A DNA stretch of 64,000 nucleotides from Auanema rhodensis. Its lineage: Eukaryota > Nematoda > Chromadorea > Rhabditida > Rhabditidae. Numbering within the stretch: the first letter of the stretch is position 1; every line of letters begins with the position of its first letter. The stretch lies in contig OZ059899.1 of NCBI GenBank assembly GCA_964057225.1, positions 3,968,001 through 4,032,000 on the forward strand, read 5' to 3'. The notes under the pieces are model-generated. The model saw only the letters and a program-made list of their open reading frames with translations, searched no databases and was not told the DNA's origin. Shown here piece after piece: positions 27,730 through 41,900 of this stretch. A program made the translations under genes and the position numbers.

Positions 27730-28431
27730 GTTGAGTGTACATGGAAACTCAACATACACTAATGCATCATTTTTCAAACGATCATAACTAATTTTTGTAT
27801 TAAGCGTTTCTCAATGTAGTATAGTGCATTCGATGCGGATTTTTAAGCTGCGTCGATCTGTGTTATCAGATTTGCGCTAGCTTAAAAATGCACCGAGATA
27901 TCAACTGATATAAGTTCACACTTATATCCTCGATTTTCACCCTGAAGAATTAATTTTTTCGTGGAATAACATTGTCCATCGTCTTTGCCTTGAAAAAAGG
28001 AATCTAAAAACATCTACTTTTTGCTAAATTATTTTGAAATTTCTCGAAAAAATTTTTGTCAAAATGTTTTTGGAAGCAATGTTGAGTGTACATGGAAACT
28101 CAACATACACTAATGCATCATTTTTCAAACGATCATAACTAATTTTTGTATTAAGCGTTTCTCAATGTAGTATAGTGCATTCGATGCGGATTTTTAAGCT
28201 GCGTCGATCTGTGTTATCAGATTTGCGCTAGCTTAAAAATGCACCGAGATATCAACTGATATAAGTTCACACTTATATCCTCGATTTTCACCCTGAAGAA
28301 TTAATTTTTTCGTTGAATAACATTGTCCATCGTCTTTGCCTTGAAAAATGGAATCTAAAAACATCTACTTTTTGCTAAATTATTTTGAAATTTTTTGAAA
28401 AAATTTTTGTCAAAATGTTTTTGGAAGCAAT

Positions 28432-29133
28432 GTTGAGTGTACATGGAAACTCAACATACACTAATGCATCATTTTTCAAACGATCATAACTAATTTTTGT
28501 ATTAAGCGTTTCTCAATGTAGTATAGTGCAGTCGATGCGGATTTTTAAGCTGCGTCGATCTGTGTTATCAGATTTGCGCTAGCTTAAAAATGCACCGAGA
28601 TATCAACTGATATAAGTTCACACTTATATCCTCGATTTTCACCCTGAAGAATTAATTTTTTCGTTGAATAACATTGTCCATCGTCTTTGCCTTGAAAAAA
28701 GGAATCTAAAAACATCTACTTTTTGCTAAATTATTTTGAAATTTTTTGAAAAAATTTTTGTCAAAATGTTTTTGGAAGCAATGTTGAGTGTACATGGAAA
28801 CTCAACATACACTAATGCATCATTTTTCAAACGATCATAACTAATTTTTGTATTAAGCGTTTCTCAATGTAGTATAGTGCAGTCGATGCGGATTTTTAAG
28901 CTGCGTCGATCTGTGTTATCAGATTTGCGCTAGCTTAAAAATGCACCGAGATATCAACTGATATAAGTTCACACTTATATCCTCGATTTTCACCCTGAAG
29001 AATTAATTTTTTCGTTGAATAACATTGTCCATCGTCTTTGCCTTGAAAAAAGGAATCTAAAAACATCTACTTTTTGCTAAATTATTTTGAAATTTTTTGA
29101 AAAAATTTTTGTCAAAATGTTTTTGGAAGCAAT
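28432..29133. repeat. Adjacent duplicate monomers M82-M83
   Basis: Both have G at offset 100 and T at 316 and look identical to each other. They belong to the same variety as M63 and M68. M81 before them has T316 but not G100. M84 after them has A at offset 88 (caatgaag) as a private change. Confidence 0.75.
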
Positions 29134-30186
29134 GTTGAGTGTACATGGAAACTCAACATACACTAATGCATCATTTTTCAAACGATCATAACTAATTTTT
29201 GTATTAAGCGTTTCTCAATGAAGTATAGTGCATTCGATGCGGATTTTTAAGCTGCGTCGATCTGTGTTATCAGATTTGCGCTAGCTTAAAAATGCACCGA
29301 GATATCAACTGATATAAGTTCACACTTATATCCTCGATTTTCACCCTGAAGAATTAATTTTTTCGTTGAATAACATTGTCCATCGTCTTTGCCTTGAAAA
29401 AAGAAATCTAAAAACATCTACTTTTTGCTAAATTATTTTGAAATTTTTCGAAAAAATTTTTGTCAAAATGTTTTTGGAAGCAATGTTGAGTGTACATGGA
29501 AACTCAACATACACTAATGCATCATTTTTCAAACGATCATAACTAATTTTTGTATTGAGCGTTTCTCAATGTAGTATAGTGCATTCGATGCGGATTTTTA
29601 AGCTGCGTCGTTCTGTGTTATCAGATTTGCGCTAGCTTAAAAATGCACCGAGATATCAACTGATATAAGTTCACACTTATATCCTCGATTTTCACCCTGA
29701 AGAATTAATTTTTTCGTTGAATAACATTGTCCATCGTCTTTGCCTTGAAAAAAGGAATCTAAAAACATCTACTTTTTGCTAAATTATTTTGAAATTTTTC
29801 GAAAAAATTTTTGTCAAAATGTTTTTGGAAGCAATGTTGAGTGTACATGGAAACTCAATATACACTAATGCATCATTTTTCAAACGATCATAACTAATTT
29901 TTGTATTGAGCGTTTCTCAATGTAGTATAGTGCATTCGATGCGGATTTTTAAGCTGCGTCGTTCTGTGTTATCAGATTTGCGCTAGCTTAAAAATGCACC
30001 GAGATATCAACTGATATAAGTTCACACTTATATCCTCGATTTTCACCCTGAAGAATTAATTTTTTCGTTGAATAACATTGTCCATCGTCTTTGCCTTGAA
30101 AAAAGGAATCTAAAAACATCTACTTTTTGCTAAATTATTTTGAAATTTTTCGAAAAAATTTTTGTCAAAATGTTTTTGGAAGCAAT

Positions 30187-32292
30187 GTTGAGTGTACATG
30201 GAAACTCAACATACACTAATGCATCATTTTTCAAACGATCATAACTAATTTTTGTATTGAGCGTTTCTCAATGTAGTATAGTGCATTCGATGCGGATTTT
30301 TAAGCTGCGTCGTTCTGTGTTATCAGATTTGCGCTAGCTTAAAAATGCACCGAGATATCAACTGATATAAGTTCACACTTATATCCTCGATTTTCACCCT
30401 GAAGAATTAATTTTTTCGTTGAATAACATTGTCCATCGTCTTTGCCTTGAAAAATGGAATCTAAAAACATCTACTTTTTGCTAAATTATTTTGAAATTTT
30501 TCGAAAAAATTTTTGTCAAAATGTTTTTGGAAGCAATGTTGAGTGTACATGGAAACTCAACATACACTAATGCATCATTTTTCAAACGATCATAACTAAT
30601 TTTTGTATTAAGCGTTTCTCAATGTAGTATGGTGCATTCGATGCGGATTTTTAAGCTGCGTCGATCTGTGTTATCAGATTTGCGCTAGCTTAAAAATGCA
30701 CCGAGATATCAACTGATATAAGTTCACACTTATATCCTCGATTTTCACCCTGAAGAATTAATTTTTTCGTGGAATAACATTGTCCATCGTCTTTGCCTTG
30801 AAAAAAGGAATCTAAAAACATCTACTTTTTGCTAAATTATTTTGAAATTTCTCGAAAAAATTTTTGTCAAAATGTTTTTGGAAGCAATGTTGAGTGTACA
30901 TGGAAACTCAACATACACTAATGCATCATTTTTCAAACGATCATAACTAATTTTTGTATTGAGCGTTTCTCAATGTAGTATAGTGCATTCGATGCGGATT
31001 TTTAAGCTGCGTCGTTCTGTGTTATCAGATTTGCGCTAGCTTAAAAATGCACCGAGATATCAACTGATATAAGTTCACACTTATATCCTCGATTTTCACC
31101 CTGAAGAATTAATTTTTTCGTTGAATAACATTGTCCATCGTCTTTGCCTTGAAAAATGGAATCTAAAAACATCTACTTTTTGCTAAATTATTTTGAAATT
31201 TTTCGAAAAAATTTTTGTCAAAATGTTTTTGGAAGCAATGTTGAGTGTACATGGAAACTCAACATACACTAATGCATCATTTTTCAAACGATCATAACTA
31301 ATTTTTGTATTAAGCGTTTCTCAATGTAGTATGGTGCATTCGATGCGGATTTTTAAGCTGCGTCGATCTGTGTTATCAGATTTGCGCTAGCTTAAAAATG
31401 CACCGAGATATCAACTGATATAAGTTCACACTTATATCCTCGATTTTCACCCTGAAGAATTAATTTTTTCGTGGAATAACATTGTCCATCGTCTTTGCCT
31501 TGAAAAAAGGAATCTAAAAACATCTACTTTTTGCTAAATTATTTTGAAATTTCTCGAAAAAATTTTTGTCAAAATGTTTTTGGAAGCAATGTTGAGTGTA
31601 CATGGAAACTCAACATACACTAATGCATCATTTTTCAAACGATCATAACTAATTTTTGTATTGAGCGTTTCTCAATGTAGTATAGTGCATTCGATGCGGA
31701 TTTTTAAGCTGCGTCGTTCTGTGTTATCAGATTTGCGCTAGCTTAAAAATGCACCGAGATATCAACTGATATAAGTTCACACTTATATCCTCGATTTTCA
31801 CCCTGAAGAATTAATTTTTTCGTTGAATAACATTGTCCATCGTCTTTGCCTTGAAAAATGGAATCTAAAAACATCTACTTTTTGCTAAATTATTTTGAAA
31901 TTTTTCGAAAAAATTTTTGTCAAAATGTTTTTGGAAGCAATGTTGAGTGTACATGGAAACTCAACATACACTAATGCATCATTTTTCAAACGATCATAAC
32001 TAATTTTTGTATTAAGCGTTTCTCAATGTAGTATAGTGCATTCGATGCGGATTTTTAAGCTGCGTCGATCTGTGTTATCAGATTTGCGCTAGCTTAAAAA
32101 TGCACCGAGATATCAACTGATATAAGTTCACACTTATATCCTCGATTTTCACCCTGAAGAATTAATTTTTTCGTGGAATAACATTGTCCATCGTCTTTGC
32201 CTTGAAAAAAGGAATCTAAAAACATCTACTTTTTGCTAAATTATTTTGAAATTTCTCGAAAAAATTTTTGTCAAAATGTTTTTGGAAGCAAT
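30187..32292. repeat. Two-monomer higher-order repeat, three copies (702 bp x 3)
   Basis: M87-M88, M89-M90 and M91-M92 alternate strictly. The odd member has 73 G, 127 T and 269 T. The even member has 73 A, 234 G, 269 A and 314 C. G at offset 94 (tatggtgc) is shared by M88 (30631) and M90 (31333), 702 bp apart, but is absent from M92. M85-M87 (29485-30537) are themselves near-identical G73/T127 copies, so the dimer began at the end of a short single-monomer expansion. Confidence 0.88.
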
Positions 32293-32994
32293 GTTGAGTG
32301 TACATGGAAACTCAACATACACTAATGCATCATTTTTCAAACGATCATAACTAATTTTTGTATTAAGCGTTTCTCAATGTAGTATAGTGCATTCGATGCG
32401 GATTTTTAAGCTGCGTCGATCTGTGTTATCAGATTTGCGCTAGCTTAAAAATGCACCGAGATATCAACTGATATAAGTTCACACTTATATCCTCGATTTT
32501 CACCCTGAAGAATTGATTTTTTCGTTGAATAACATTGTCCATCGTCTTTGCCTTGAAAAATGGAATCTAAAAACATCTACTTTTTGCTAAATTATTTTGA
32601 AATTTTTCGAAAAAAGTTTTGTCAAAATGTTTTTGGAAGCAATGTTGAGTGTACATGGAAACTCAACATACACTAATGCATCATTTTTCAAACGATCATA
32701 ACTAATTTTTGTATTAAGCGTTTCTCAATGTAGTATAGTGCATTCGATGCGGATTTTTAAGCTGCGTCGTTCTGTGTTATCAGATTTGCGCTAGCTTAAA
32801 AATGCAACGAGATATCAACTGATATAAGTTCACACTTATATCCTCGATTTTCACCCTGAAGAATTAATTTTTTCGTTGAATAACATTGTCCATCGTCTTT
32901 GCCTTGAAAAAAGGAATCTAAAAACATCTACTTTTTGCTAAATTATTTTAAAATTTTTCGAAAAAATTTTTGTCAAAATGTTTTTGGAAGCAAT

Positions 32995-35900
32995 GTTGAG
33001 TGTACATGGAAACTCAACATACACTAATGCATCATTTTTCAAACGATCATAACTAATTTTTGTATTGAGCATTTCTCAATGTAGTATAGTGCATTCGATG
33101 CGGATTTTTAAGCTGCGTCGATCTGTGTTATCAGATTTGCGCTAGCTTAAAAATGCACCGAGATATCAACTGATATAAGTTCACACTTATATCCTCGATT
33201 TTCACCCTGAAGAATTAATTTTTTCGTTGAATAACATTGTCCATCGTCTTTGCCTTGAAAAATGGAATCTAAAAACATCTACTTTTTGCTAAATTATTTT
33301 GAAATTTTTCGAAAAAATTTTTGTCAAAATGTTTTTGGAAGCAATGTTGAGTGTACATGGAAACTCAACATACACTAATGCATCATTTTTCAAACGATCA
33401 TAACTAATTTTTGTATTAAGCGTTTCTCAATGTAGTATAGTGCATTCGATGCGGATTTTTAAGCTGCGTCGATCTGTGTTATCAGATTTGCGCTAGCTTA
33501 AAAATGCACCGAGATATCAACTGATATAAGTTCACACTTATATCCTCGATTTTCACCCTGAAGAATTAATTTTTTCGTGGAATAACATTGTCCATCGTCT
33601 TTGCCTTGAAAAAAGGAATCTAAAAACATCTACTTTTTGCTAAATTATTTTGAAATTTCTCGAAAAAATTTTTGTCAAAATGTTTTTGGAAGCAATGTTG
33701 AGTGTACATGGAAACTCAACATACACTAATGCATCATTTTTCAAACGATCATAACTAATTTTTGTATTAAGCGTTTCTCAATGTAGTATAGTGCATTCGA
33801 TGCGGATTTTTAAGCTGCGTCGATCTGTGTTATCAGATTTGCGCTAGCTTAAAAATGCACCGAGATATCAACTGATATAAGTTCAAACTTATATCCTCGA
33901 TTTTCACCCTGAAGAATTGATTTTTTCGTTGAATAACATTGTCCATCGTCTTTGCCTTGAAAAATGGAATCTAAAAACATCTACTTTTTGCTAAATTATT
34001 TTGAAATTTTTCGAAAAAATTTTTGTCAAAATGTTTTTGGAAGCAATGTTGAGTGTACATGGAAACTCAACATACACTAATGCATCATTTTTCAAACGAT
34101 CATAACTAATTTTTGTATTAAGCGTTTCTCAATGTAGTATAGTGCATTCGATGCGGATTTTTAAGCTGCGTCGATCTGTGTTATCAGATTTGCGCTAGCT
34201 TAAAAATGCACCTAGATATCAACTGATATAAGTTCACACTTATATCCTCGATTTTCACCCTGAAGAATTGATTTTTTCGTTGAATAACATTGTCCATCGT
34301 CTTTGCCTTGAAAAATGGAATCTAAAAACATCTACTTTTTGCTAAATTATTTTGAAATTTTTCGAAAAAAGTTTTGTCAAAATGTTTTTGGAAGCAATGT
34401 TGAGTGTACATGGAAACTCAACATACACTAATGCATCATTTTTCAAACGATCATAACTAATTTTTGTATTAAGCGTTTCTCAATGTAGTATAGTGCATTC
34501 GATGCGGATTTTTAAGCTGCGTCGTTCTGTGTTATCAGATTTGCGCTAGCTTAAAAATGCAACGAGATATCAACTGATATAAGTTCACACTTATATCCTC
34601 GATTTTCACCCTGAAGAATTAATTTTTTCGTTGAATAACATTGTCCATCGTCTTTGCCTTGAAAAATGGAATCTAAAAACATCTACTTTTTGCTAAATTA
34701 TTTTGAAATTTTTCGAAAAAAGTTTTGTCAAAATGTTTTTGGAAGCAATGTTGAGTGTACATGGAAACTCAACATACACTAATGCATCATTTTTCAAACG
34801 ATCATAACTAATTTTTGTATTAAGCGTTTCTCAATGTAGTATAGTGCATTCGATGCGGATTTTTAAGCTGCGTCGTTCTGTGTTATCAGATTTGCGCTAG
34901 CTTAAAAATGCAACGAGATATCAACTGATATAAGTTCACACTTATATCCTCGATTTTCACCCTGAAGAATTGATTTTTTCGTTGAATAACATTGTCCATC
35001 GTCTTTGCCTTGAGAAATGGAATCTAAAAACATCTACTTTTTGCTAAATTATTTTAAAATTTTTCGAAAAAATTTTTGTCAAAATGTTTTTGGAAGCAAT
35101 GTTGAGTGTACATGGAAACTCAACATACACTAATGCATCATTTTTCAAACGATCATAACTAATTTTTGTATTGAGCATTTCTCAATGTAGTATAGTGCAT
35201 TCGATGCGGATTTTTAAGCTGCGTCGATCTGTGTTATCAGATTTGCGCTAGCTTAAAAATGCACCGAGATATCAACTGATATAAGTTCACACTTATATCC
35301 TCGATTTTCACCCTGAAGAATTAATTTTTTCGTTGAATAACATTGTCCATCGTCTTTGCCTTGAAAAATGGAATCTAAAAACATCTACTTTTTGCTAAAT
35401 TATTTTGAAATTTTTCGAAAAAATTTTTGTCAAAATGTTTTTGGAAGCAATGTTGAGTGTACATGGAAACTCAACATACACTAATGCATCATTTTTCAAA
35501 CGATCATAACTAATTTTTGTATTAAGCGTTTCTCAATGTAGTATAGTGCATTCGATGCGGATTTTTAAGCTGCGTCGATCTGTGTTATCAGATTTGCGCT
35601 AGCTTAAAAATGCACCGAGATATCAACTGATATAAGTTCACACTTATATCCTCGATTTTCACCCTGAAGAATTAATTTTTTCGTGGAATAACATTGTCCA
35701 TCGTCTTTGCCTTGAAAAAAGGAATCTAAAAACATCTACTTTTTGCTAAATTATTTTGAAATTTCTCGAAAAAATTTTTGTCAAAATGTTTTTGGAAGCA
35801 ATGTTGAGTGTACATGGAAACTCAACATACACTAATGCATCATTTTTCAAACGATCATAACTAATTTTTGTATTAAGCGTTTCTCAATGTAGTATAGTGC

Positions 35901-37206
35901 ATTCGATGCGGATTTTTAAGCTGCGTCGATCTGTGTTATCAGATTTGCGCTAGCTTAAAAATGCACCGAGATATCAACTGATATAAGTTCAAACTTATAT
36001 CCTCGATTTTCACCCTGAAGAATTGATTTTTTCGTTGAATAACATTGTCCATCGTCTTTGCCTTGAAAAATGGAATCTAAAAACATCTACTTTTTGCTAA
36101 ATTATTTTGAAATTTTTCGAAAAAATTTTTGTCAAAATGTTTTTGGAAGCAATGTTGAGTGTACATGGAAACTCAACATACACTAATGCATCATTTTTCA
36201 AACGATCATAACTAATTTTTGTATTAAGCGTTTCTCAATGTAGTATAGTGCATTCGATGCGGATTTTTAAGCTGCGTCGATCTGTGTTATCAGATTTGCG
36301 CTAGCTTAAAAATGCACCTAGATATCAACTGATATAAGTTCACACTTATATCCTCGATTTTCACCCTGAAGAATTGATTTTTTCGTTGAATAACATTGTC
36401 CATCGTCTTTGCCTTGAAAAATGGAATCTAAAAACATCTACTTTTTGCTAAATTATTTTGAAATTTTTCGAAAAAAGTTTTGTCAAAATGTTTTTGGAAG
36501 CAATGTTGAGTGTACATGGAAACTCAACATACACTAATGCATCATTTTTCAAACGATCATAACTAATTTTTGTATTAAGCGTTTCTCAATGTAGTATAGT
36601 GCATTCGATGCGGATTTTTAAGCTGCGTCGTTCTGTGTTATCAGATTTGCGCTAGCTTAAAAATGCAACGAGATATCAACTGATATAAGTTCACACTTAT
36701 ATCCTCGATTTTCACCCTGAAGAATTAATTTTTTCGTTGAATAACATTGTCCATCGTCTTTGCCTTGAAAAATGGAATCTAAAAACATCTACTTTTTGCT
36801 AAATTATTTTGAAATTTTTCGAAAAAAGTTTTGTCAAAATGTTTTTGGAAGCAATGTTGAGTGTACATGGAAACTCAACATACACTAATGCATCATTTTT
36901 CAAACGATCATAACTAATTTTTGTATTAAGCGTTTCTCAATGTAGTATAGTGCATTCGATGCGGATTTTTAAGCTGCGTCGTTCTGTGTTATCAGATTTG
37001 CGCTAGCTTAAAAATGCAACGAGATATCAACTGATATAAGTTCACACTTATATCCTCGATTTTCACCCTGAAGAATTGATTTTTTCGTTGAATAACATTG
37101 TCCATCGTCTTTGCCTTGAGAAATGGAATCTAAAAACATCTACTTTTTGCTAAATTATTTTAAAATTTTTCGAAAAAATTTTTGTCAAAATGTTTTTGGA
37201 AGCAAT
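32995..37206. repeat. Six-monomer tandem duplication (2106 bp x 2)
   Basis: M95-M100 (32995-35100) and M101-M106 (35101-37206) match in order. Rare markers recur 2106 bp apart: cacctag (offset 166 T) at 34213 and 36319, gttcaaac (offset 190 A) in M97 and M103, G at 234 in M96 and M102, and the gagaaatgg form in M100 and M106. I saw no difference between the copies at the sites I compared, so this is among the youngest events in the window. Confidence 0.9.
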
Positions 37207-38961
37207 GTTGAGTGTACATGGAAACTCAACATACACTAATGCATCATTTTTCAAACGATCATAACTAATTTTTGTATTGAGCATTTCTCAATGTAGTATA
37301 GTGCATTCGATGCGGATTTTTAAGCTGCGTCGATCTGTGTTATCAGATTTGCGCTAGCTTAAAAATGCACCGAGATATCAACTGATATAAGTTCACACTT
37401 ATATCCTCGATTTTCACCCTGAAGAATTAATTTTTTCGTTGAATAACATTGTCCATCGTCTTTGCCTTGAAAAAAGGAATCTAAAAACATCTACTTTTTG
37501 CTAAATTATTTTGAAATTTCTCGAAAAAATTTTTGTCAAAATGTTTTTGGAAGCAATGTTGAGTGTACATGGAAACTCAACATACACTAATGCATCATTT
37601 TTCAAACGATCATAACTAATTTTTGTATTAAGCGTTTCTCAATGTAGTATAGTGCATTCGATGCGGATTTTTAAGCTGCGTAGATCTGTGTTATCAGATT
37701 TGCGCTAGCTTAAAAATGCACCGAGATATCAACTGATATAAGTTCACACTTATATCCTCGATTTTCACCCTGAAGAATTGATTTTTTCGTTGAATAACAT
37801 TGTCCATCATCTTTGCCTTGAAAAATGGAATCTAAAAACATCTACTTTTTGCTAAATTATTTTGAAATTTTTCGAAAAAAGTTTTGTCAAAATGTTTTTG
37901 GAAGCAATGTTGAGTGTACATGGAAACTCAACATACACTAATGCATCATTTTTCAAACGATCATAACTAATTTTTGTATTAAGCGTTTCTCAATGTAGTA
38001 TAGTGCATTCGATGCGGATTTTTAAGCTGCGTCGTTCTGTGTTATCAGATTTGCGCTAGCTTAAAAATGCAACGAGATATCAACTGATATAAGTTCACAC
38101 TTATATCCTCGATTTTCACCCTGAAGAATTAATTTTTTCGTTGAATTACATTGTCCATCGTCTTTGCCTTGAAAAAAGAAATCTAAAAACATCTACTTTT
38201 TGCTAAATTATTTTAAAATTTTTCGAAAAAATTTTTGTCAAAATGTTTTTGGAAGCAATGTTGAGTGTACATGGAAACTCAACATACACTAATGCATCAT
38301 TTTTCAAACGATCATAACTAATTTTTGTATTAAGCATTTCTCAATGTAGTATAGTGCATTCGATGCGGATTTTTAAGCTGCGTCGATCTGTGTTATCAGA
38401 TTTGCGCTAGCTTAAAAATGCACCGAGATATCAACTGATATAAGTTCACACTTATATCCTCGATTTTCACCCTGAAGAATTAATTTTTTCGTTGAATAAC
38501 ATTGTCCATCGTCTTTGCCTTGAAAAAAGGAATCTAAAAACATCTACTTTTTGCTAAATTTTTTTGAAATTTCTCGAAAAAATTTTTGTCAAAATGTTTT
38601 TGGAAGCAATGTTGAGTGTACATGGAAACTCAACATACACTAATGCATCATTTTTCAAACGATCATAACTAATTTTTGTATTAAGCGTTTCTCAATGTAG
38701 TATAGTGCATTCGATGCGGATTTTTAAGCTGCGTCGATCTGTGTTATCAGATTTGCGCTAGCTTAAAAATGCACCGAGATATCAACTGATATAAGTTCAC
38801 ACTTATATCCTCGATTTTCACCCTGAAGAATTGATTTTTTCGTTGAATAACATTGTCCATCGTCTTTGCCTTGAAAAATGGAATCTAAAAACATCTACTT
38901 TTTGCTAAATTATTTTGAAATTTTTCGAAAAAAGTTTTGTCAAAATGTTTTTGGAAGCAAT

Positions 38962-41900
38962 GTTGAGTGTACATGGAAACTCAACATACACTAATGCATC
39001 ATTTTTCAAACGATCATAACTAATTTTTGTATTAAGCGTTTCTCAATGTAGTATAGTGCATTCGATGCGGATTTTTAAGCTGCGTCGATCTGTGTTATCA
39101 GATTTGCGCTAGCTTAAAAATGCACCGAGATATCAACTGATATAAGTTCACACTTATATCCTCGATTTTCACCCTGAAGAATTAATTTTTTCGTTGAATA
39201 ACATTGTCCATCGTCTTTGCCTTGAAAAAAGGAATCTAAAAACATCTACTTTTTGCTAAATTTTTTTGAAATTTCTCGAAAAAATTTTTGTCAAAATGTT
39301 TTTGGAAGCAATGTTGAGTGTACATGGAAACTCAACATACACTAATGCATCATTTTTCAAACGATCATAACTAATTTTTGTATTAAGCGTTTCTCAATGT
39401 AGTATAGTGCATTCGATGCGGATTTTTAAGCTGCGTCGATCTGTGTTATCAGATTTGCGCTAGCTTAAAAATGCACCGAGATATCAACTGATATAAGTTC
39501 ACACTTATATCCTCGATTTTCACCCTGAAGAATTAATTTTTTCGTTGAATAACATTGTCCATCGTCTTTGCCTTGAAAAATGGAATCTAAAAACATCTAC
39601 TTTTTGCTAAATTATTTTGAAATTTTTCGAAAAAATTTTTGTCAAAATGTTTTTGGAAGCAATGTTGAGTGTACATGGAAACTCAACATACACTAATGCA
39701 TCATTTTTCAAACGATCATAACTAATTTTTGTATTAAGCGTTTCTCAATGTAGTATAGTGCATTCGATGCGGATTTTTAAGCTGCGTCGATCTGTGTTAT
39801 CAGATTTGCGCTAGCTTAAAAATGCACCGAGATATCAACTGATATAAGTTCACACTTATATCCTCGATTTTCACCCTGAAGAATTAATTTTTTCGTTGAA
39901 TAACATTGTCCATCGTCTTCGCCTTGAAAAAAGGAATCTAAAAACATCTACTTTTTGCTAAATTATTTCGAAATTTCTCGAAAAAATTTTTGTCAAAATG
40001 TTTTTGGAAGCAATGTTGAGTGTACATGGAAACTCAACATACACTAATGCATCATTTTTCAAACGATCATAACTAATTTTTGTATTAAGCGTTTCTCAAT
40101 GTAGTATAGTGCATTCGATGCGGATTTTTAAGCTGCGTCGATCTGTGTTATCAGATTTGCGCTAGCTTAAAAATGCACCGAGATATCAACTGATATAAGT
40201 TCACACTTATATCCTCGATTTTCACCCTGAAGAATTGATTTTTTCGTTGAATAACATTGTCCATCGTCTTTGCCTTGAAAAATGGAATCTAAAAACATCT
40301 ACTTTTTGCTAAATTATTTTGAAATTTTTCGAAAAAAGTTTTGTCAAAATGTTTTTGGAAGCAATGTTGAGTGTACATGGAAACTCAACATACACTAATG
40401 CATCATTTTTCAAACGATTATAACTAATTTTTGTATTAAGCGTTTCTCAATGTAGTATAGTGCATTCGATGCGGATTTTTAAGCTGCGTCGTTCTGTGTT
40501 ATCAGATTTGCGCTAGCTTAAAAATGCAACGAGATATCAACTGATATAAGTTCACACTTATATCCTCAATTTTCACCCTGAAGAATTGATTTTTTCGTTG
40601 AATAACATTGTCCATCGTCTTTGCCTTGAAAAAAGGAATCTAAAAACATCTACTTTTTGCTAAATTATTTTAAAATTTTTCGAAAAAATTTTTGTCAAAA
40701 TGTTTTTGGAAGCAATGTTGAGTGTACATGGAAACTCAACATACACTAATGCATCATTTTTCAAACGATCATAACTAATTTTTGTATTAAGCATTTCTCA
40801 ATGTAGTATAGTGCATTCGATGCGGATTTTTAAGCTGCGTCGATCTGTGTTATCAGATTTGCGCTAGCTTAAAAATGCACCAAGATATCAACTGATATAA
40901 GTTCACACTTATATCCTCGATTTTCACCCTGAAGAATTAATTTTTTCGTTGAATAACATTGTCCATCGTCTTTGCCTTGAAAAAAGGAATCTAAAAACAT
41001 CTACTTTTTGCTAAATTATTTCGAAATTTCTCGAAAAAATTTTTGTCAAAATGTTTTTGGAAGCAATGTTGAGTGTACATGGAAACTCAACATACACTAA
41101 TGCATCATTTTTCAAACGATCATAACTAATTTTTGTATTAAGCGTTTCTCAATGTAGTATAGTGCATTCGATGCGGATTTTTAAGCTGCGTCGATCTGTG
41201 TTATCAGATTTGCGCTAGCTTAAAAATGCACCGAGATATCAACTGATATAAGTTCACACTTATATCCTCGATTTTCACCCTGAAGAATTGATTTTTTCGT
41301 TGAATAACATTGTCCATCGTCTTTGCCTTGAAAAATGGAATCTAAAAACATCTACTTTTTGCTAAATTATTTTGAAATTTTTCGAAAAAAGTTTTGTCAA
41401 AATGTTTTTGGAAGCAATGTTGAGTGTACATGGAAACTCAACATACACTAATGCATCATTTTTCAAACGATCATAACTAATTTTTGTATTAAGCGTTTCT
41501 CAATGTAGTATAGTGCATTCGATGCGGATTTTTAAGCTGCGTCGATCTGTGTTATCAGATTTGCGCTAGCTTAAAAATGCACCGAGATATCAACTGATAT
41601 AAGTTCACACTTATATCCTCGATTTTCACCCTGAAGAATTGATTTTTTCGTTGAATAACATTGTCCATCGTCTTTGCCTTGAAAAATGGAATCTAAAAAC
41701 ATCTACTTTTTGCTAAATTATTTTGAAATTTTTCGAAAAAAGTTTTGTCAAAATGTTTTTGGAAGCAATGTTGAGTGTACATGGAAACTCAACATACACT
41801 AATGCATCATTTTTCAAACGATTATAACTAATTTTTGTATTAAGCGTTTCTCAATGTAGTATAGTGCATTCGATGCGGATTTTTAAGCTGCGTCGTTCTG

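Larger units (their letters stand above)
12637..32292. repeat. Block II: mixed monomers M37-M92 with local amplifications
   Basis: C at offset 72 gives way to T here, and G at offset 73 (the ttgag form) becomes common. Marker variants include A or C at offset 144 (M38, 39, 44, 56, 59, 62, 67), G at 100 (M45, 63-65, 68-70, 82, 83), T at 316, and G at 234 (M61, 80, 88, 90, 92). Runs of recent amplification sit side by side: five monomers x2, three monomers x3 and two monomers x3. Monomers of class X occur at M47, 49, 53 and 56 but are missing from M60-M92. The paired markers 144 C plus 161 T followed by 100 G occur at M44-M45 and again at M62-M63, 6318 bp (18 x 351) away, showing longer-range copying. 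Confidence 0.85.
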
